A stretch of 64,000 bases of DNA from Methanothermobacter tenebrarum (GCF_023167465.1 NZ_AP025698.1:1236501-1300500); one strand, 5' to 3'. Numbered from the stretch's first letter, positions 54,121-63,834 are shown. Notes: generated by a model from the sequence alone, not told the origin. Program-made: numbers and translations.

Positions 54121-55237
54121 CGAAGCCATAAAAGAAGATACCATAAAAAAGAGAAAGCCTGCACCTACACCATTAGACGAAGACCTCAAAGAGATAATAA
54201 AAGAAAGTAGGGCGAAAATATACGTCGTAGGCACCGGCGGGGCGGGGAATAACACTATAACCCGTCTAAACGAGATAGGAATAGAAGGGGCGGAGACCAT
54301 AGCCATCAACACTGATGCACAAGACCTCTACTATACTCTCTCCTCCCGCAAACTCCTAATCGGGAGGAGCATATGCAATGGCCTCGGAGCCGGTGGCGTC
54401 CCAGAAATTGGAGAAGAATGTGCAGAGGAAAGCGAAGACGAGATAAGAAGAGAACTAGAAGGAGCGGACATGGTATTTGTGACCTGCGGCCTCGGTGGGG
54501 GTACAGGCACCGGTTCGGCGCCAATAATATGTAAACTATCAAAGAAGATAGGAGCCCTGACAATCGCCGTAGTAACACTACCATTCAGTGCAGAGGGGCT
54601 TAAAAGGAGGGAAAACGCGGAGATGGGCTTGGAAAAGTTGCAGAACGCTGCTGACACCGTTATTGTTATCCCCAATGATAAACTCCTAGAAGTCGCACCT
54701 AACCTGCCCATCAACAAGGCATTTATGGTGGCTGATGAAATCCTAGGCCGGGCAGTAAAGGGTATAACAGAACTAATCACAAAACCAGCACTTGTCAGCC
54801 TAGACCTCTCAGATGTTAAAAGTATAATGAAAGGTTCAGGGATGGCAATAATAGGAATGGGCGAATCAGAATCAGGAGACAGGGCACTGGAATCAGTCCA
54901 TGAAGCCCTCAACAGTCCACTGCTCGACCTCGACATATCCAATGGTAAAGGCGCCCTTATAAACATAGCAGGGAGTTCAGACCTCACATTACAGGAAGCC
55001 GAGAACATAGTCCAAGTAGTCGCCGAAGAATTAGACCCAGACGCAAATATAATCTGGGGAGCCCAAATACAAGATGAACTCCAAAACATGATAAGAACAA
55101 CCATAATAGTCGCGGGAGTAAAATCCCCATACATTTACGGTTCCCCAACCGATAAAGATATCGCAAGTGAAATGAAAAAAGAGAAGAAATCTGTGGATGA
55201 TTCGGCACTAGAAGAATTTATAGACGGTGTATTCTAA
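54107..55237 (+). CDS. ftsZ: Cell division GTPase FtsZ
   Basis: Forms the Z ring at the division site. The 376 residues have a charged N-terminal tail (about 1-40), then GTGGAGNNTITRL (about 44-56), the tubulin signature GGGTGTGSAPI (about 130-140) and the GTP-synergy loop near NKAFMVADEIL. The C-terminus ends in an acidic DDSALEEFIDGVF motif. The start is TTG 54107 with GGGGGT five bases upstream. The secE-to-P1 genes follow. Confidence 0.97.
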   Translation: MKFINEAIKEDTIKKRKPAPTPLDEDLKEIIKESRAKIYVVGTGGAGNNTITRLNEIGIEGAETIAINTDAQDLYYTLSSRKLLIGRSICNGLGAGGVPEIGEECAEESEDEIRRELEGADMVFVTCGLGGGTGTGSAPIICKLSKKIGALTIAVVTLPFSAEGLKRRENAEMGLEKLQNAADTVIVIPNDKLLEVAPNLPINKAFMVADEILGRAVKGITELITKPALVSLDLSDVKSIMKGSGMAIIGMGESESGDRALESVHEALNSPLLDLDISNGKGALINIAGSSDLTLQEAENIVQVVAEELDPDANIIWGAQIQDELQNMIRTTIIVAGVKSPYIYGSPTDKDIASEMKKEKKSVDDSALEEFIDGVF

Positions 55238-55265
55238 GCCACTATTTTAGACCGATAACGAAGAA

Positions 55266-55293
55266 TTTATAAGTCCCCGAAAATAATATATTA
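55266..55293 (+). promoter_or_regulatory. TATA elements of the secE operon
   Basis: TTTATAAG (55266-55273) and AATAATATATTA (55282-55293) lie 60-90 bases upstream of secE. Either can start the secE-nusG-L11 transcript. Confidence 0.4.
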
Positions 55294-55355
55294 TCCCATA
55301 GTATCATAGAATTTTCAATCACTCTTTTTTAACACTTCAGAGAGTAGGGATAATC

Positions 55356-55535
55356 ATGGGCTATAAAGAATCTATTCTAGAGTTTATAGAAAAATCGAGG
55401 AGAGTCCTAAAGGTTTCAAAGAAACCCGACAGAGAAGAATACCTTACCGTGGCCAAGGTCACCGGCATAGGCATAATCATAATCGGAGTAATAGGCCTTA
55501 TAATCACACTCCTGACACAAATCCTAGGTAAATAA
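55356..55535 (+). CDS. secE: Protein translocase subunit SecE (Sec61 gamma)
   Basis: A 59-residue protein with an amphipathic N-terminal helix (about 5-30, with KSRRVLKVSKKPDREEY) and one membrane helix (GIGIIIIGVIGLIITLLTQIL), the standard SecE/Sec61-gamma plan. The motif with PDREEYL before the membrane helix is conserved. It sits just before nusG, a widespread arrangement. It is below the usual size cut-off for gene finders. Confidence 0.93.
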   Translation: MGYKESILEFIEKSRRVLKVSKKPDREEYLTVAKVTGIGIIIIGVIGLIITLLTQILGK

Positions 55536-55557
55536 AATATATTAGGTTGTGTATCCA

Positions 55558-56022
55558 ATGGAAGATAAAAATGCCATCTACGCCCTAAAAACTTCAGTGG
55601 GCCAGGAAAAAAACGTGGCAAGGATGCTAGCAAGAAAAGTCAAAACAAGTGGGATGGAAATAAACGCTATCTTAGCACCAGAATCCCTGAAAGGATACAT
55701 ACTAGTGGAAGTATCAGGTAAAATAGACATTAGAAGCCCAGCCCTGAGAGTACCCCACCTGCGGGGTATAGTAGATGGTGAAAAACCCATAGACTTCGAC
55801 GAGATAAGAAAATTCCTCAAACCAGAACCTATAATAGCATCCATCAAAAAGGGCAGTATAGTCGAACTCATATCAGGACCCTTCAAAGGAGAAAGAGCAA
55901 AGGTTATACGTATAGACGAATCAAGGGAAGAAGTAGTCCTAGAATTGATAGAAGCAGCAGTTCCAATACCCGTAACGGTTAAAGGTGACCAGATACGTAT
56001 AATACAAAAGGAGGCTGATTAG
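55558..56022 (+). CDS. spt5: Transcription elongation factor Spt5/NusG
   Basis: A 154-residue protein with an N-terminal NGN domain (IYALKTSVGQEKNVARML) and a C-terminal KOW domain with the motif KKGSIVELISGPFKGERAKVI (about 99-119). It clamps RNA polymerase with Spt4. ATG 55558 has AGGT ten bases upstream; GTG 55549 would leave no spacing. Confidence 0.95.
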   Translation: MEDKNAIYALKTSVGQEKNVARMLARKVKTSGMEINAILAPESLKGYILVEVSGKIDIRSPALRVPHLRGIVDGEKPIDFDEIRKFLKPEPIIASIKKGSIVELISGPFKGERAKVIRIDESREEVVLELIEAAVPIPVTVKGDQIRIIQKEAD

Positions 56023-56514
56023 TTGGCTAAAGAGACAATTGAGATCCTCATAGATGGTGGTAAAGCCACCCCAGGACCGCCATTAGGCCCGGCCCTCGGA
56101 CCATACGGAGTCAACATGATGCAAATCGTCGACGAAATCAACAAAAAAACAGCAGACTTCGAGGGGATGAAAGTCCCCGTGAAAATCACCATAGACACAG
56201 AAACAAAAGAATTCGAAATCAAAGTAGGAACACCACCCACAACAGCCCTAATAATGGCAGAACTAGGCATCGAGAAAGGATCAGAGGACCCCGGCATGGA
56301 CAAGGTCGCGGACCTGACCATGGAACAAGTCCTGAAAGTGGCTAAGATGAAATTCGACTCACTACTCGCAAAAGACTACAAGGGCGCAGTTAAAGAAATA
56401 TTAGGGACCTGTGTGAGCATGGGTATAACAGTAGAGGGCAAAGACCCCAGAGAAGTCCAAAAAGAAATCGACAAGGGAGCCTACAATGACATACTAGAAG
56501 AAGCCAAACCATAA
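56023..56514 (+). CDS. rpl11: Large ribosomal subunit protein L11
   Basis: A 163-residue protein with the N-terminal motif GGKATPGPPLGPALGPYGVN (residues about 11-30) and the C-terminal RNA-binding part ending in CVSMGITVEGKDPREVQKEI. It holds the GTPase-associated rRNA region. The start is TTG 56023 with GGAGG eight bases upstream. Confidence 0.97.
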   Translation: MAKETIEILIDGGKATPGPPLGPALGPYGVNMMQIVDEINKKTADFEGMKVPVKITIDTETKEFEIKVGTPPTTALIMAELGIEKGSEDPGMDKVADLTMEQVLKVAKMKFDSLLAKDYKGAVKEILGTCVSMGITVEGKDPREVQKEIDKGAYNDILEEAKP

Positions 56515-56518
56515 ACAT

Positions 56519-56531
56519 GATATATAATAAA
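56519..56531 (+). promoter_or_regulatory. Possible internal promoter before the L1 gene
   Basis: ATATATAATAAAA lies in the 66-base gap between L11 and L1, about 50-60 bases from the L1 ATG (GGGAGG upstream at about 56567). It would let L1-P0-P1 be transcribed apart from secE-L11. Confidence 0.4.
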
Positions 56532-56580
56532 AGATAAAACTTTAATTTTAACTCTATTTTCTCATGGGAGGATAATAAAA

Positions 56581-57219
56581 ATGAAACAAGAGATACTAGA
56601 AGCGGTGAAGAAGGCTAAGGAACAATCCAAGCCGCGGAACTTCACACAGTCAATCGACATAGTCATAAACATCAAAGACCTAGATGTGAACAAACCAGAG
56701 AACAGATTCGAAGAAGAAGTCTCACTACCACACGGCCGCGGCAAAGAAGTTAAAATAGCAGTCATCGCAGATGGAGAATTAGCCCTACAAGCGAAAAAAG
56801 CCGGCGCAGACCTCGTGATAACGAGAGACGACCTAGAAGAGCTTGGAAAAAACCGTAAAAAGGCGAAAAGGCTAGCCAACGAATACGAATTCTTCATAGC
56901 ACAAGCAGACCTAATGCCACTCGTAGGCCGATTCCTAGGACCAGTACTAGGACCCAGAAAAAAGATGCCTAAACCAATACCAGCAACAGCAAACCCAGCA
57001 CCCCTCATAAAAAAGCTCAGAGACACCGTCAGAGTCAGAGTAAAAGACCAACCACTAATACACACAACCGTGGGGACAGAGAAAATGGACGAAGAAAAAA
57101 TAACAGAGAACATTGAATCCATCCTCGACGTGCTTGACCGTAACCTCGAAAAAGGCAGAAAACAGGTAAAATCCATGTACATAAAGACAACCATGGGACC
57201 GGCAGTAAAGGTGATCTAA
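56581..57219 (+). CDS. rpl1: Large ribosomal subunit protein L1
   Basis: A 212-residue protein that binds 23S rRNA and in archaea represses its own operon. Motifs are VSLPHGRGKEVKIAVIAD, FLGPVLGPRKKMPKPIP and VGTEKMDEEKITENIE. It begins MKQEILEAVKKAKEQSKPR. L11 is 66 bases upstream, P0 follows almost directly. Confidence 0.97.
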   Translation: MKQEILEAVKKAKEQSKPRNFTQSIDIVINIKDLDVNKPENRFEEEVSLPHGRGKEVKIAVIADGELALQAKKAGADLVITRDDLEELGKNRKKAKRLANEYEFFIAQADLMPLVGRFLGPVLGPRKKMPKPIPATANPAPLIKKLRDTVRVRVKDQPLIHTTVGTEKMDEEKITENIESILDVLDRNLEKGRKQVKSMYIKTTMGPAVKVI

Positions 57220-57220
57220 A

Positions 57221-58228
57221 ATGGCTCATGTAGCTGAATGGAAAAAGGAAGAAGTTAAAGACCTTGCAGAGATGATAAAAGGTCATGAGGTTATAGGCAT
57301 AGTCGACCTATCAGATATCCCAGCAAAACAGTTACAAAAAATGAGACAGAACCTCCGTGAAAAAGCAAAAATTAGGATGTCAAGGAAAACCCTAATCTCC
57401 CTAGCACTAGACAGAGCAGCCCAGGAAAAGAAAAACATAACAGAGTTGAACAATATCATGGAAGGCCAGCCAGCCCTCATAGTCAGCAACATGAACCCCT
57501 TCAAATTATTCAAAATACTCGAAAAAAGTAAAACCCCATCCCCTGCAAAACCAGGGGCTATAGCACCCCAAGATGTTATAATACCCAAAGGGGACACCGG
57601 CTTCGCCCCTGGGCCCATCCTCGGAGAATTACAACAACTAGGCATACCCGCGAGGATAGAGAAGGGCAAAATAGTTATAACAGAAGATCACACCATATTA
57701 AAAGCCGGGGATGAAATATCCCCAAAGGTTGCTGAAATCTTAAACCGCCTAGATATACAACCATTAGAGGTTGGTATAGACCTTAAAGGCGCATATGAAA
57801 ACGAAACAATCTATACATCCGATATTTTAAGAATTGATGAAAACAAGACAATAGCTGATATCAAAAGGGCATTTTCACAAGCCTTCAACTTGTCAATTAA
57901 CGCACTAATCTACACCAGGGAAACAATACCATACATCATACAAAACGCAGCTTCAAAAGCCTTCAACCTAGCCTATAACGCTGCAATACTCACACCAGAA
58001 ACAGCAGAACCACTACTATCCAGAGCCTATGCACAGATGCTTTCATTAGCAGCGAAAATCGCCCAAAATAACAAAGAAGCCCTTGATGAAGAATTACTAG
58101 AAAAGATAACAACCAAAACCAAACCAAAAACCAAAAAAGAAGAAAAAGAAGAGAAAGAAGAGAAAGAAGAGGAAGAAGAAGAGGAAGAAGAAGAGGCAGC
58201 CGCTGGTCTAGGCGCACTCTTCGGCTAA
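57221..58228 (+). CDS. rplP0: Ribosomal stalk protein P0 (L10e)
   Basis: Anchors the stalk on 23S rRNA and carries P1 dimers. The 335 residues have the rRNA-binding part (about 1-110), the insertion domain (PAKPGAIAPQDVIIPKGDTG), three helical P1-binding spine segments (about 220-290), a Lys/Glu-rich hinge and the C-terminal AAAGLGALFG that recruits elongation factors. The last 37 bases repeat exactly at the end of the next gene. Confidence 0.97.
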   Translation: MAHVAEWKKEEVKDLAEMIKGHEVIGIVDLSDIPAKQLQKMRQNLREKAKIRMSRKTLISLALDRAAQEKKNITELNNIMEGQPALIVSNMNPFKLFKILEKSKTPSPAKPGAIAPQDVIIPKGDTGFAPGPILGELQQLGIPARIEKGKIVITEDHTILKAGDEISPKVAEILNRLDIQPLEVGIDLKGAYENETIYTSDILRIDENKTIADIKRAFSQAFNLSINALIYTRETIPYIIQNAASKAFNLAYNAAILTPETAEPLLSRAYAQMLSLAAKIAQNNKEALDEELLEKITTKTKPKTKKEEKEEKEEKEEEEEEEEEEAAAGLGALFG

Positions 58229-58574
58229 AATTTACAATAAAAAAATAATTCTGAGGTGATCATATGGAATATATATACGCAGCAATGCTATTACACGCTA
58301 CAGGCAAAGAAATAAACGAAGAGAACGTGAAAAAAGTGCTAGAGGCAGCTGGAGCAGAAGTCGATGACGCCAGGGTAAAAGCTTTGATAGCAGCACTAGA
58401 AGAAGTTGACATTGAAGAAGCAATGGAAACAGCAGCTGTAGCCCCAGCAGCAGGAGCACCAACAGCTGAAGCTGCAGAAGAAAAAGAAGAGGAAGAAGAA
58501 GAGGAAGAAGAGGAGGAAGAAGAGGAAGAGGAAGAGGAGGCAGCCGCTGGTCTAGGCGCACTCTTCGGCTAAAA
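58192..58574 (+). repeat. Direct repeat of the P0 and P1 gene 3' ends
   Basis: The 3' ends of the P0 gene (about 58193-58230) and P1 gene (about 58537-58574) are the same over about 37 bases, from the Ala-Ala-Gly codons through the stop and into AAAA. Identity reaches synonymous sites, beyond what the shared peptide needs. Confidence 0.85.
58264..58572 (+). CDS. rpl12: Ribosomal stalk protein P1 (L12)
   Basis: A 102-residue acidic protein: N-terminal dimer helices (MEYIYAAMLLHATGKEINEE), an Ala/Glu hinge and the same AAAGLGALFG tail as P0. Several copies sit on each P0. GAGGTGATCAT precedes the ATG. A Glu run of about 15 residues leads into the tail. Confidence 0.97.
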   Translation: MEYIYAAMLLHATGKEINEENVKKVLEAAGAEVDDARVKALIAALEEVDIEEAMETAAVAPAAGAPTAEAAEEKEEEEEEEEEEEEEEEEEEAAAGLGALFG

Positions 58575-58604
58575 AAAGGGATTCTTCTTCCCCCCCAAAA
58601 CCTT

Positions 58605-58614
58605 TTTTTATACC
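58605..58614 (+). promoter_or_regulatory. TATA element of alaS
   Basis: TTTTTATACC lies 42-51 bases from the ATG at 58656, between the P1 stop and alaS. The T- and C-rich stretch before it (about 58580-58605) may also end the ribosomal operon. Confidence 0.45.
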
Positions 58615-58655
58615 ATACTACTTTTTTTAAGGTGAAAAAGACACTAAAGATTACC

Positions 58656-61355
58656 ATGTCCCACCAACTAAAAAAACTTGGATATGAAAAAAACAAATGC
58701 AAATCATGTGGAGAATATTTTTGGTCCATAGAAGAGCGTGAAACATGTGGAGACGCTCCATGCGACCCCTACACTTTCATCGGAGATCCTCCAACAAAGA
58801 AAAAATACGACCTTTACAAGATCCAGAATACCTTCATCGAATTCTTCAAAGAAAGAGGACACGAACCCATAAAAAGATACCCAGTACTCGCAAAACGCTG
58901 GAGAGACGACGTATTCCTCGTAGGAGCATCCATCTACAACTTCCAACCATGGGTAACATCAGGGATGGTTAAACCACCAGCAAACCCACTAGTAGTCGCC
59001 CAACCCTCAATAAGATTAAACGACATAGACAACGTAGGAAGAACAGGAAGACACCTAACCTGCTTCACCATGGGAGGCCACCACGCATTCAACTCCCCAG
59101 AAAACCAAATCTACTGGGAAGATGAAACAATAAAATACTGCCACGACTTCCTAGAACACATTGGCATAAACCCCAAAGAGGCAACATTCATAGAATCATG
59201 GTGGGAAGGCGGAGGAAACGCAGGACCCTGCTATGAAGTCTGCGTAAGGGGTGTTGAACTCGCAACCCTCGTATTCATACAATACGAGATCCTCCCAGAC
59301 TCTACTAAAAAGGAAATCCCATTAAAGATTGTTGACACAGGCTACGGACTCGAAAGATTCGCATGGATATCACAGGGAACCCCAACAGCATATGACGCAT
59401 CATTCGGCCCAGTAATCGAAAGACTAAAAGAACTAGCATCAATCGAAGTCGACGAAGACATACTAAAAGAAAACGCCCAAGTCGCGGGTATGATGGACAT
59501 ACAAACATACGCAGACCTTAAAACCCTCAGAAGAAGAGTAGCAGATAAACTAGGCATCCCAGTCAAGGAACTTGAAGCATCAGCAAAGCCAATGGAATCC
59601 ATATATGCAATAGCAGACCATACAAGGTGCCTAGCATTCATGCTAGCAGATGGTATAATCCCATCAAATGTAAAGGAAGGATACCTCGCACGTTTAATAA
59701 TAAGACGCACCATCAGACTACTAAAAGAATTACACCTAAAAGAATCATTAAAAGACATAATGCAAATCCAAATAGACTTCCTAGAACCCCAATACCCCGA
59801 AATAAGAGAACACCAACAACACATAATAGACATAATAAGATTAGAAGAGAAAAGATACAAAAAGACGATCCAAAAGGGTGAAAGAATAGTTAAAAAGACA
59901 ATAGACCACTTCAAAAAAGAAGGAAAAAAGGAAATACCAGTCGAAACCCTCATAAGACTCTACGACTCCCACGGCATACCCCCAGAGCTAGTAAAAGAAA
60001 TATCAAACACCCAAAGTTTCAAAATAAAAATCCCAGACAACTTCTACACACTCGTAGCCGAAAAACATGAAAAAGAAGAAGAGACAGAACCAACCCCAAT
60101 AGAATTAGACTATCCCAAGACAAGATTATTATTCTACGAAAAACCCACCGAAAAAAAATTCAAAGCCAAAATACTAGGATTGCATGAAAACGGGATAATA
60201 CTAGACCAAACACTATTCTATCCAGAAGGTGGCGGCCAACCATCAGACAAAGGAATACTAAAAATAGGAAAGACCAAATTAAAGGTCGAATATGCAGAAA
60301 AAATCGGGGACATAGTACTCCACAGAACAAACACAGATAAACTTCCAAGAGAACTTATAGGCAAAACCATAGAGGGAACCATCAACTGGGAAAGAAGAAC
60401 AGCACTAACCAGAAACCATACCGGAACCCACCTTATAGTAGCCGCGGCACGCCAAGTCCTCGGAGACCACATCTGGCAGACAGGAGCCCAAAAGGGGATC
60501 AGACGATCAAGGATAGACCTATCACACTACAAGAGGATCAGCATTGATGAAATCGAAAAAATAGAAGAACTAGCCAACAAGTATGTGATGGAGAACATCC
60601 CAGTTAAAACCAAATGGATGGAAAGAAACCTAGCCGAGAAAAAATACGGTTTCATACTATACCAGGGTGGAGTAGTACCCGGAGACAGGATAAGAATAGT
60701 AAAAATAGGCGAAATTGATGTGCAAGCATGCGGAGGCACACACGTAACCAGCACAGGGAACATAGGACCCATAAAAATCAACCGCACAGAAAGAATACAA
60801 GACGGCGTTGAAAGGATCGAATTTTCAGTAGGAGAAGCCGCGATAAAAGAAATACAAAATATCAACCGCCTACTAATAGAAAGCTCAAAGATATTCAAAG
60901 TACCAGTGGAACAACTCCCCAGAGTCTCTGAAAGATTCTTCAAAGAATGGAAATCATTCAAAAACGAGATAAAACGCCTAAAAGAGGAGATAGCACTCCT
61001 AAAAATAGAAAATCTCACAGACAAAACCCAAAAAATTGACAACCTCCTATTCATAGGAGAAATCGTCGATGCAAAAATGGATGAAATGCAAGAAATGGCA
61101 CTAAAACTCACAGAAGACAAAATAGACATCGCCATCCTATTAAACAATAACGGGAAAATCGTGGGAGCATCATCCCAAAAAGCCATCAAAAAAGGCATCA
61201 AAATAAACAAGATCATAAAAAAACTCGCAGAAATCCTCGGCGGAGGAGGAGGAGGAAGACCCAACCTCGCACAAGGAGCCGGCCCAAAAACCCACAGAAT
61301 AAACGAAGTCCTAGAAGAAGCCCGAAGGCTAATAAAAGCCGCCCTTGAGGGTTGA
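58656..61355 (+). CDS. alaS: Alanyl-tRNA synthetase
   Basis: Charges tRNA-Ala. The 899 residues start MSHQLKKLGYEKNKCKSCG, with a zinc-type Cys motif near the start, catalytic motifs with TSGMVKPPANPLVVAQPSIR and FTMGGHHAF, the editing domain with RNHTGTHLI and CGGTHVTSTG, and a C-terminal part with GGGGGGRPNLAQGAG. I prefer ATG 58656; the in-frame GTG at 58632 lies near the expected transcript start. The gene overlaps the next one by a TTGA junction. Confidence 0.95.
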   Translation: MSHQLKKLGYEKNKCKSCGEYFWSIEERETCGDAPCDPYTFIGDPPTKKKYDLYKIQNTFIEFFKERGHEPIKRYPVLAKRWRDDVFLVGASIYNFQPWVTSGMVKPPANPLVVAQPSIRLNDIDNVGRTGRHLTCFTMGGHHAFNSPENQIYWEDETIKYCHDFLEHIGINPKEATFIESWWEGGGNAGPCYEVCVRGVELATLVFIQYEILPDSTKKEIPLKIVDTGYGLERFAWISQGTPTAYDASFGPVIERLKELASIEVDEDILKENAQVAGMMDIQTYADLKTLRRRVADKLGIPVKELEASAKPMESIYAIADHTRCLAFMLADGIIPSNVKEGYLARLIIRRTIRLLKELHLKESLKDIMQIQIDFLEPQYPEIREHQQHIIDIIRLEEKRYKKTIQKGERIVKKTIDHFKKEGKKEIPVETLIRLYDSHGIPPELVKEISNTQSFKIKIPDNFYTLVAEKHEKEEETEPTPIELDYPKTRLLFYEKPTEKKFKAKILGLHENGIILDQTLFYPEGGGQPSDKGILKIGKTKLKVEYAEKIGDIVLHRTNTDKLPRELIGKTIEGTINWERRTALTRNHTGTHLIVAAARQVLGDHIWQTGAQKGIRRSRIDLSHYKRISIDEIEKIEELANKYVMENIPVKTKWMERNLAEKKYGFILYQGGVVPGDRIRIVKIGEIDVQACGGTHVTSTGNIGPIKINRTERIQDGVERIEFSVGEAAIKEIQNINRLLIESSKIFKVPVEQLPRVSERFFKEWKSFKNEIKRLKEEIALLKIENLTDKTQKIDNLLFIGEIVDAKMDEMQEMALKLTEDKIDIAILLNNNGKIVGASSQKAIKKGIKINKIIKKLAEILGGGGGGRPNLAQGAGPKTHRINEVLEEARRLIKAALEG

Positions 61356-61357
61356 AC

Positions 61358-62599
61358 TTGGGAAAAACAATCAAAGGTATAAAAGAGAAAATAGAAAAAG
61401 GAGAAGCCCAAATATTCACAGTCCAACAAATAAAGGAAATGCTCCGCAACCAAGAAAGAATATCCATCGACGACGTGGACATCGTAACCACAGCCACCTG
61501 CGGGATAATGTCAGGCACCGCCGCCATCATGCACTTTAAAGTCGCAGAACCCGGAAAATTCAAAAAAGCAAAAAAAGTCTACCTAAACGGTGTCCCAGCA
61601 ACCCCAGGACCATGCCCAAACGAAAACCTAGGCCTAGTCGACATCATATTATATGGGACATCAACAAGCATAGAAAACCCAGACTACGGAGGAGGATTCC
61701 TACTAAACGACATCTTAAAAAGAAAAGAAATAGAAGTCATCATAGAATCAACAGACTCAAAAACCATCAAAACCAGCTTAACCCTAGACAAGATCAAAAC
61801 CGCTAGGATAATCGGCACAAGAATGGCATACAAAAATTATATGGCATTTATAAACCCAAGTGACGAGCCAATACCATCCATATTCAATCCAATACCAATG
61901 GAAGGACCATACAAAGGCCTCTCATTTTCAGGATGCGGTGAACTCAACCCCCTCCAAAACGACCCCACGATGGAAACAATAAAAATCGGCTCCCCAATAC
62001 TATTAAACGGCGCCCCCGGGATGATCATAGGAGAAGGTACAAGGAGCACACCAGAAAAACCCAACCTCATGATAGCCGCCGACCTCCATCACATGAACCC
62101 CTACTACATCGGAGGTTTCAGAACAGCCGCCGGCCCGGAAATATTCAACACAATCGCCATCCCAATACCCATACTCAACAAGAAAATACTCGCAAATACC
62201 CTAATAACAAATGACAACATCCCACTACCAATAGCCGATATAAGGGACAGGAGAATAATAAACAAAACCAATTATAAGATTGCCTGGATGGGGGATGAAA
62301 GACCATCATACCATCCGCAAAGATGTGCTAATTGTGAAAAATGTCTCGTAGCTGAAAGATGCCCAACCCTAGCCTTCAAGAACACACTAGACCTTGAAAA
62401 ATGCTTTGGATGTGGAATGTGCGCAAATTCTTGTCCAAATAATGTATTCGAGATGAGAACAGGGAAAGTCACACTCCAAACCAATAATAAAAGCATTAAA
62501 GTGCCTGTAGTATGCAGACAATCAGATATAAAACGTGCAAAGAAATTAGCTGAAGAATTAAAATACCGGATAGAATCTGGTGAATTCCCCATCAGATAA
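61358..62599 (+). CDS. DUF39-ferredoxin protein (methanogenesis marker 16; homocysteine synthesis type)
   Basis: A 413-residue protein: a large DUF39 domain with TATCGIMSGTAAIMHF, FSGCGELNPLQND and GEGTRSTPEKPN, and a C-terminal two-cluster ferredoxin (CANCEKCLVAERCP and CFGCGMCANSCP). Related proteins in methanogens make homocysteine from aspartate semialdehyde and sulfide; in Methanosarcina the two parts are separate genes. I chose TTG 61358 (GAGGG six bases upstream) over TTG 61352, which overlaps the alaS stop. It sits between alaS and thiI, another sulfur-transfer gene. Confidence 0.85.
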   Translation: MGKTIKGIKEKIEKGEAQIFTVQQIKEMLRNQERISIDDVDIVTTATCGIMSGTAAIMHFKVAEPGKFKKAKKVYLNGVPATPGPCPNENLGLVDIILYGTSTSIENPDYGGGFLLNDILKRKEIEVIIESTDSKTIKTSLTLDKIKTARIIGTRMAYKNYMAFINPSDEPIPSIFNPIPMEGPYKGLSFSGCGELNPLQNDPTMETIKIGSPILLNGAPGMIIGEGTRSTPEKPNLMIAADLHHMNPYYIGGFRTAAGPEIFNTIAIPIPILNKKILANTLITNDNIPLPIADIRDRRIINKTNYKIAWMGDERPSYHPQRCANCEKCLVAERCPTLAFKNTLDLEKCFGCGMCANSCPNNVFEMRTGKVTLQTNNKSIKVPVVCRQSDIKRAKKLAEELKYRIESGEFPIR

Positions 62600-62615
62600 A
62601 CCATGGGTGTAACAG

Positions 62616-63767
62616 ATGGACTATGACCTCATACTTGGACGTTACGGGGAAATAGCCCTTAAAAGTCCGCGGGTTAGGAGAAAATTTGAATCACAACTCA
62701 TCCATAACATAAAAAGCGCATTTAAAACAGAAGCCCACATAAGAGAGGGTAGAATATTCATCCACCCAGCAGATTTCAAAGAAGCCCTAGACAAACTAAC
62801 CAAAATCTTCGGGATAATATCATTCTCCCCAGTAATCGCTATGAAAACAGACAAAAAAGTGATCTCAACCAAACTCAGAGAATACGTGGAAAAACTAAAC
62901 TCAGAGGGCCTATTTGATGAAAAAAAATCCTTCGCAATAAGATGTAAAAGGACCGGAGCCCACAACTTCACAAGCCAAGAACTCGCAGCATACGCAGGTT
63001 CAATAGTCCAAGATAAGATAGGGGCCCCAGTAGACCTCACAAAACCAGACATAGAAATATTCCTAGAGGTCAGGGGCGGGAAAACATACCTCTTCCATGA
63101 AATCATACCAGGCCCCGGGGGTCTTCCAATCGGCACAAGTGGAAAAGTAGTATCACTACTCTCAGGTGGTATAGATTCTGCCGTTGCAACCTATCTCATA
63201 ATGAAAAGAGGATGTAAGATACTAGCACTACACTTTGACACACACCCATACACAAGCAAAAAAACTAGGATAAAAATCAAAAAGCTAGCAGATAAACTAA
63301 AAGAATACTCCCCAGGTGTGGAATTTGAACTATTAACAATAGAATATGGTGAATACCTCGACTATTGCATATCAAAGGCTCCAAGAAACCTCACCTGCAT
63401 ACTATGCAAATTCGGAATGTATCATATCGCAGAGAAAATAGCCAATGAAAAAAAAGCCCTAGCTATTGTAGATGGTAACAGCATCGGACAAGTAGCATCC
63501 CAAACCCTCCATAATATCCTCGCAACACGCTACAGTGTAAAAATCCCCATTCTAAGCCCCCTAATAGGCTTCGACAAGATAGAAATAGAAAACCTTGCAA
63601 AAAGAATAGGAACCTACAAAATCTCCACATCCCCAAATGGGGCATGTACCGCAGCCCCACCACATCCAGCGACGAAAATAAGCCCACAAAAACTATTAAA
63701 GATAAAGCAGAGCCTAGACTTAGATCCAAAATTAGAAAAGATCATGGAAACAAAAACAAAATACTAA
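62616..63767 (+). CDS. thiI: tRNA 4-thiouridine synthetase ThiI
   Basis: Adenylates U8 in tRNA and adds sulfur. The 383 residues start with a NFLD-THUMP region (LGRYGEIALKSPRVRRKFE; FAIRCKRTGAHNFTS), then the PP-loop LLSGGIDSAVATYL (about 185-198). No rhodanese domain; a CxxC (TCILCKFGMYHIA, about 265) and GACTAAPPHPATK replace it, as in methanogen enzymes reported to use sulfide directly. It follows the DUF39-ferredoxin gene by 16 bases. Confidence 0.93.
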   Translation: MDYDLILGRYGEIALKSPRVRRKFESQLIHNIKSAFKTEAHIREGRIFIHPADFKEALDKLTKIFGIISFSPVIAMKTDKKVISTKLREYVEKLNSEGLFDEKKSFAIRCKRTGAHNFTSQELAAYAGSIVQDKIGAPVDLTKPDIEIFLEVRGGKTYLFHEIIPGPGGLPIGTSGKVVSLLSGGIDSAVATYLIMKRGCKILALHFDTHPYTSKKTRIKIKKLADKLKEYSPGVEFELLTIEYGEYLDYCISKAPRNLTCILCKFGMYHIAEKIANEKKALAIVDGNSIGQVASQTLHNILATRYSVKIPILSPLIGFDKIEIENLAKRIGTYKISTSPNGACTAAPPHPATKISPQKLLKIKQSLDLDPKLEKIMETKTKY

Positions 63768-63834
63768 TTATAATAGACCCCCATATTCTACTAGTGTTCA
63801 TAATTGTATATTTTAGCCTGGAGGTGTACCCATA

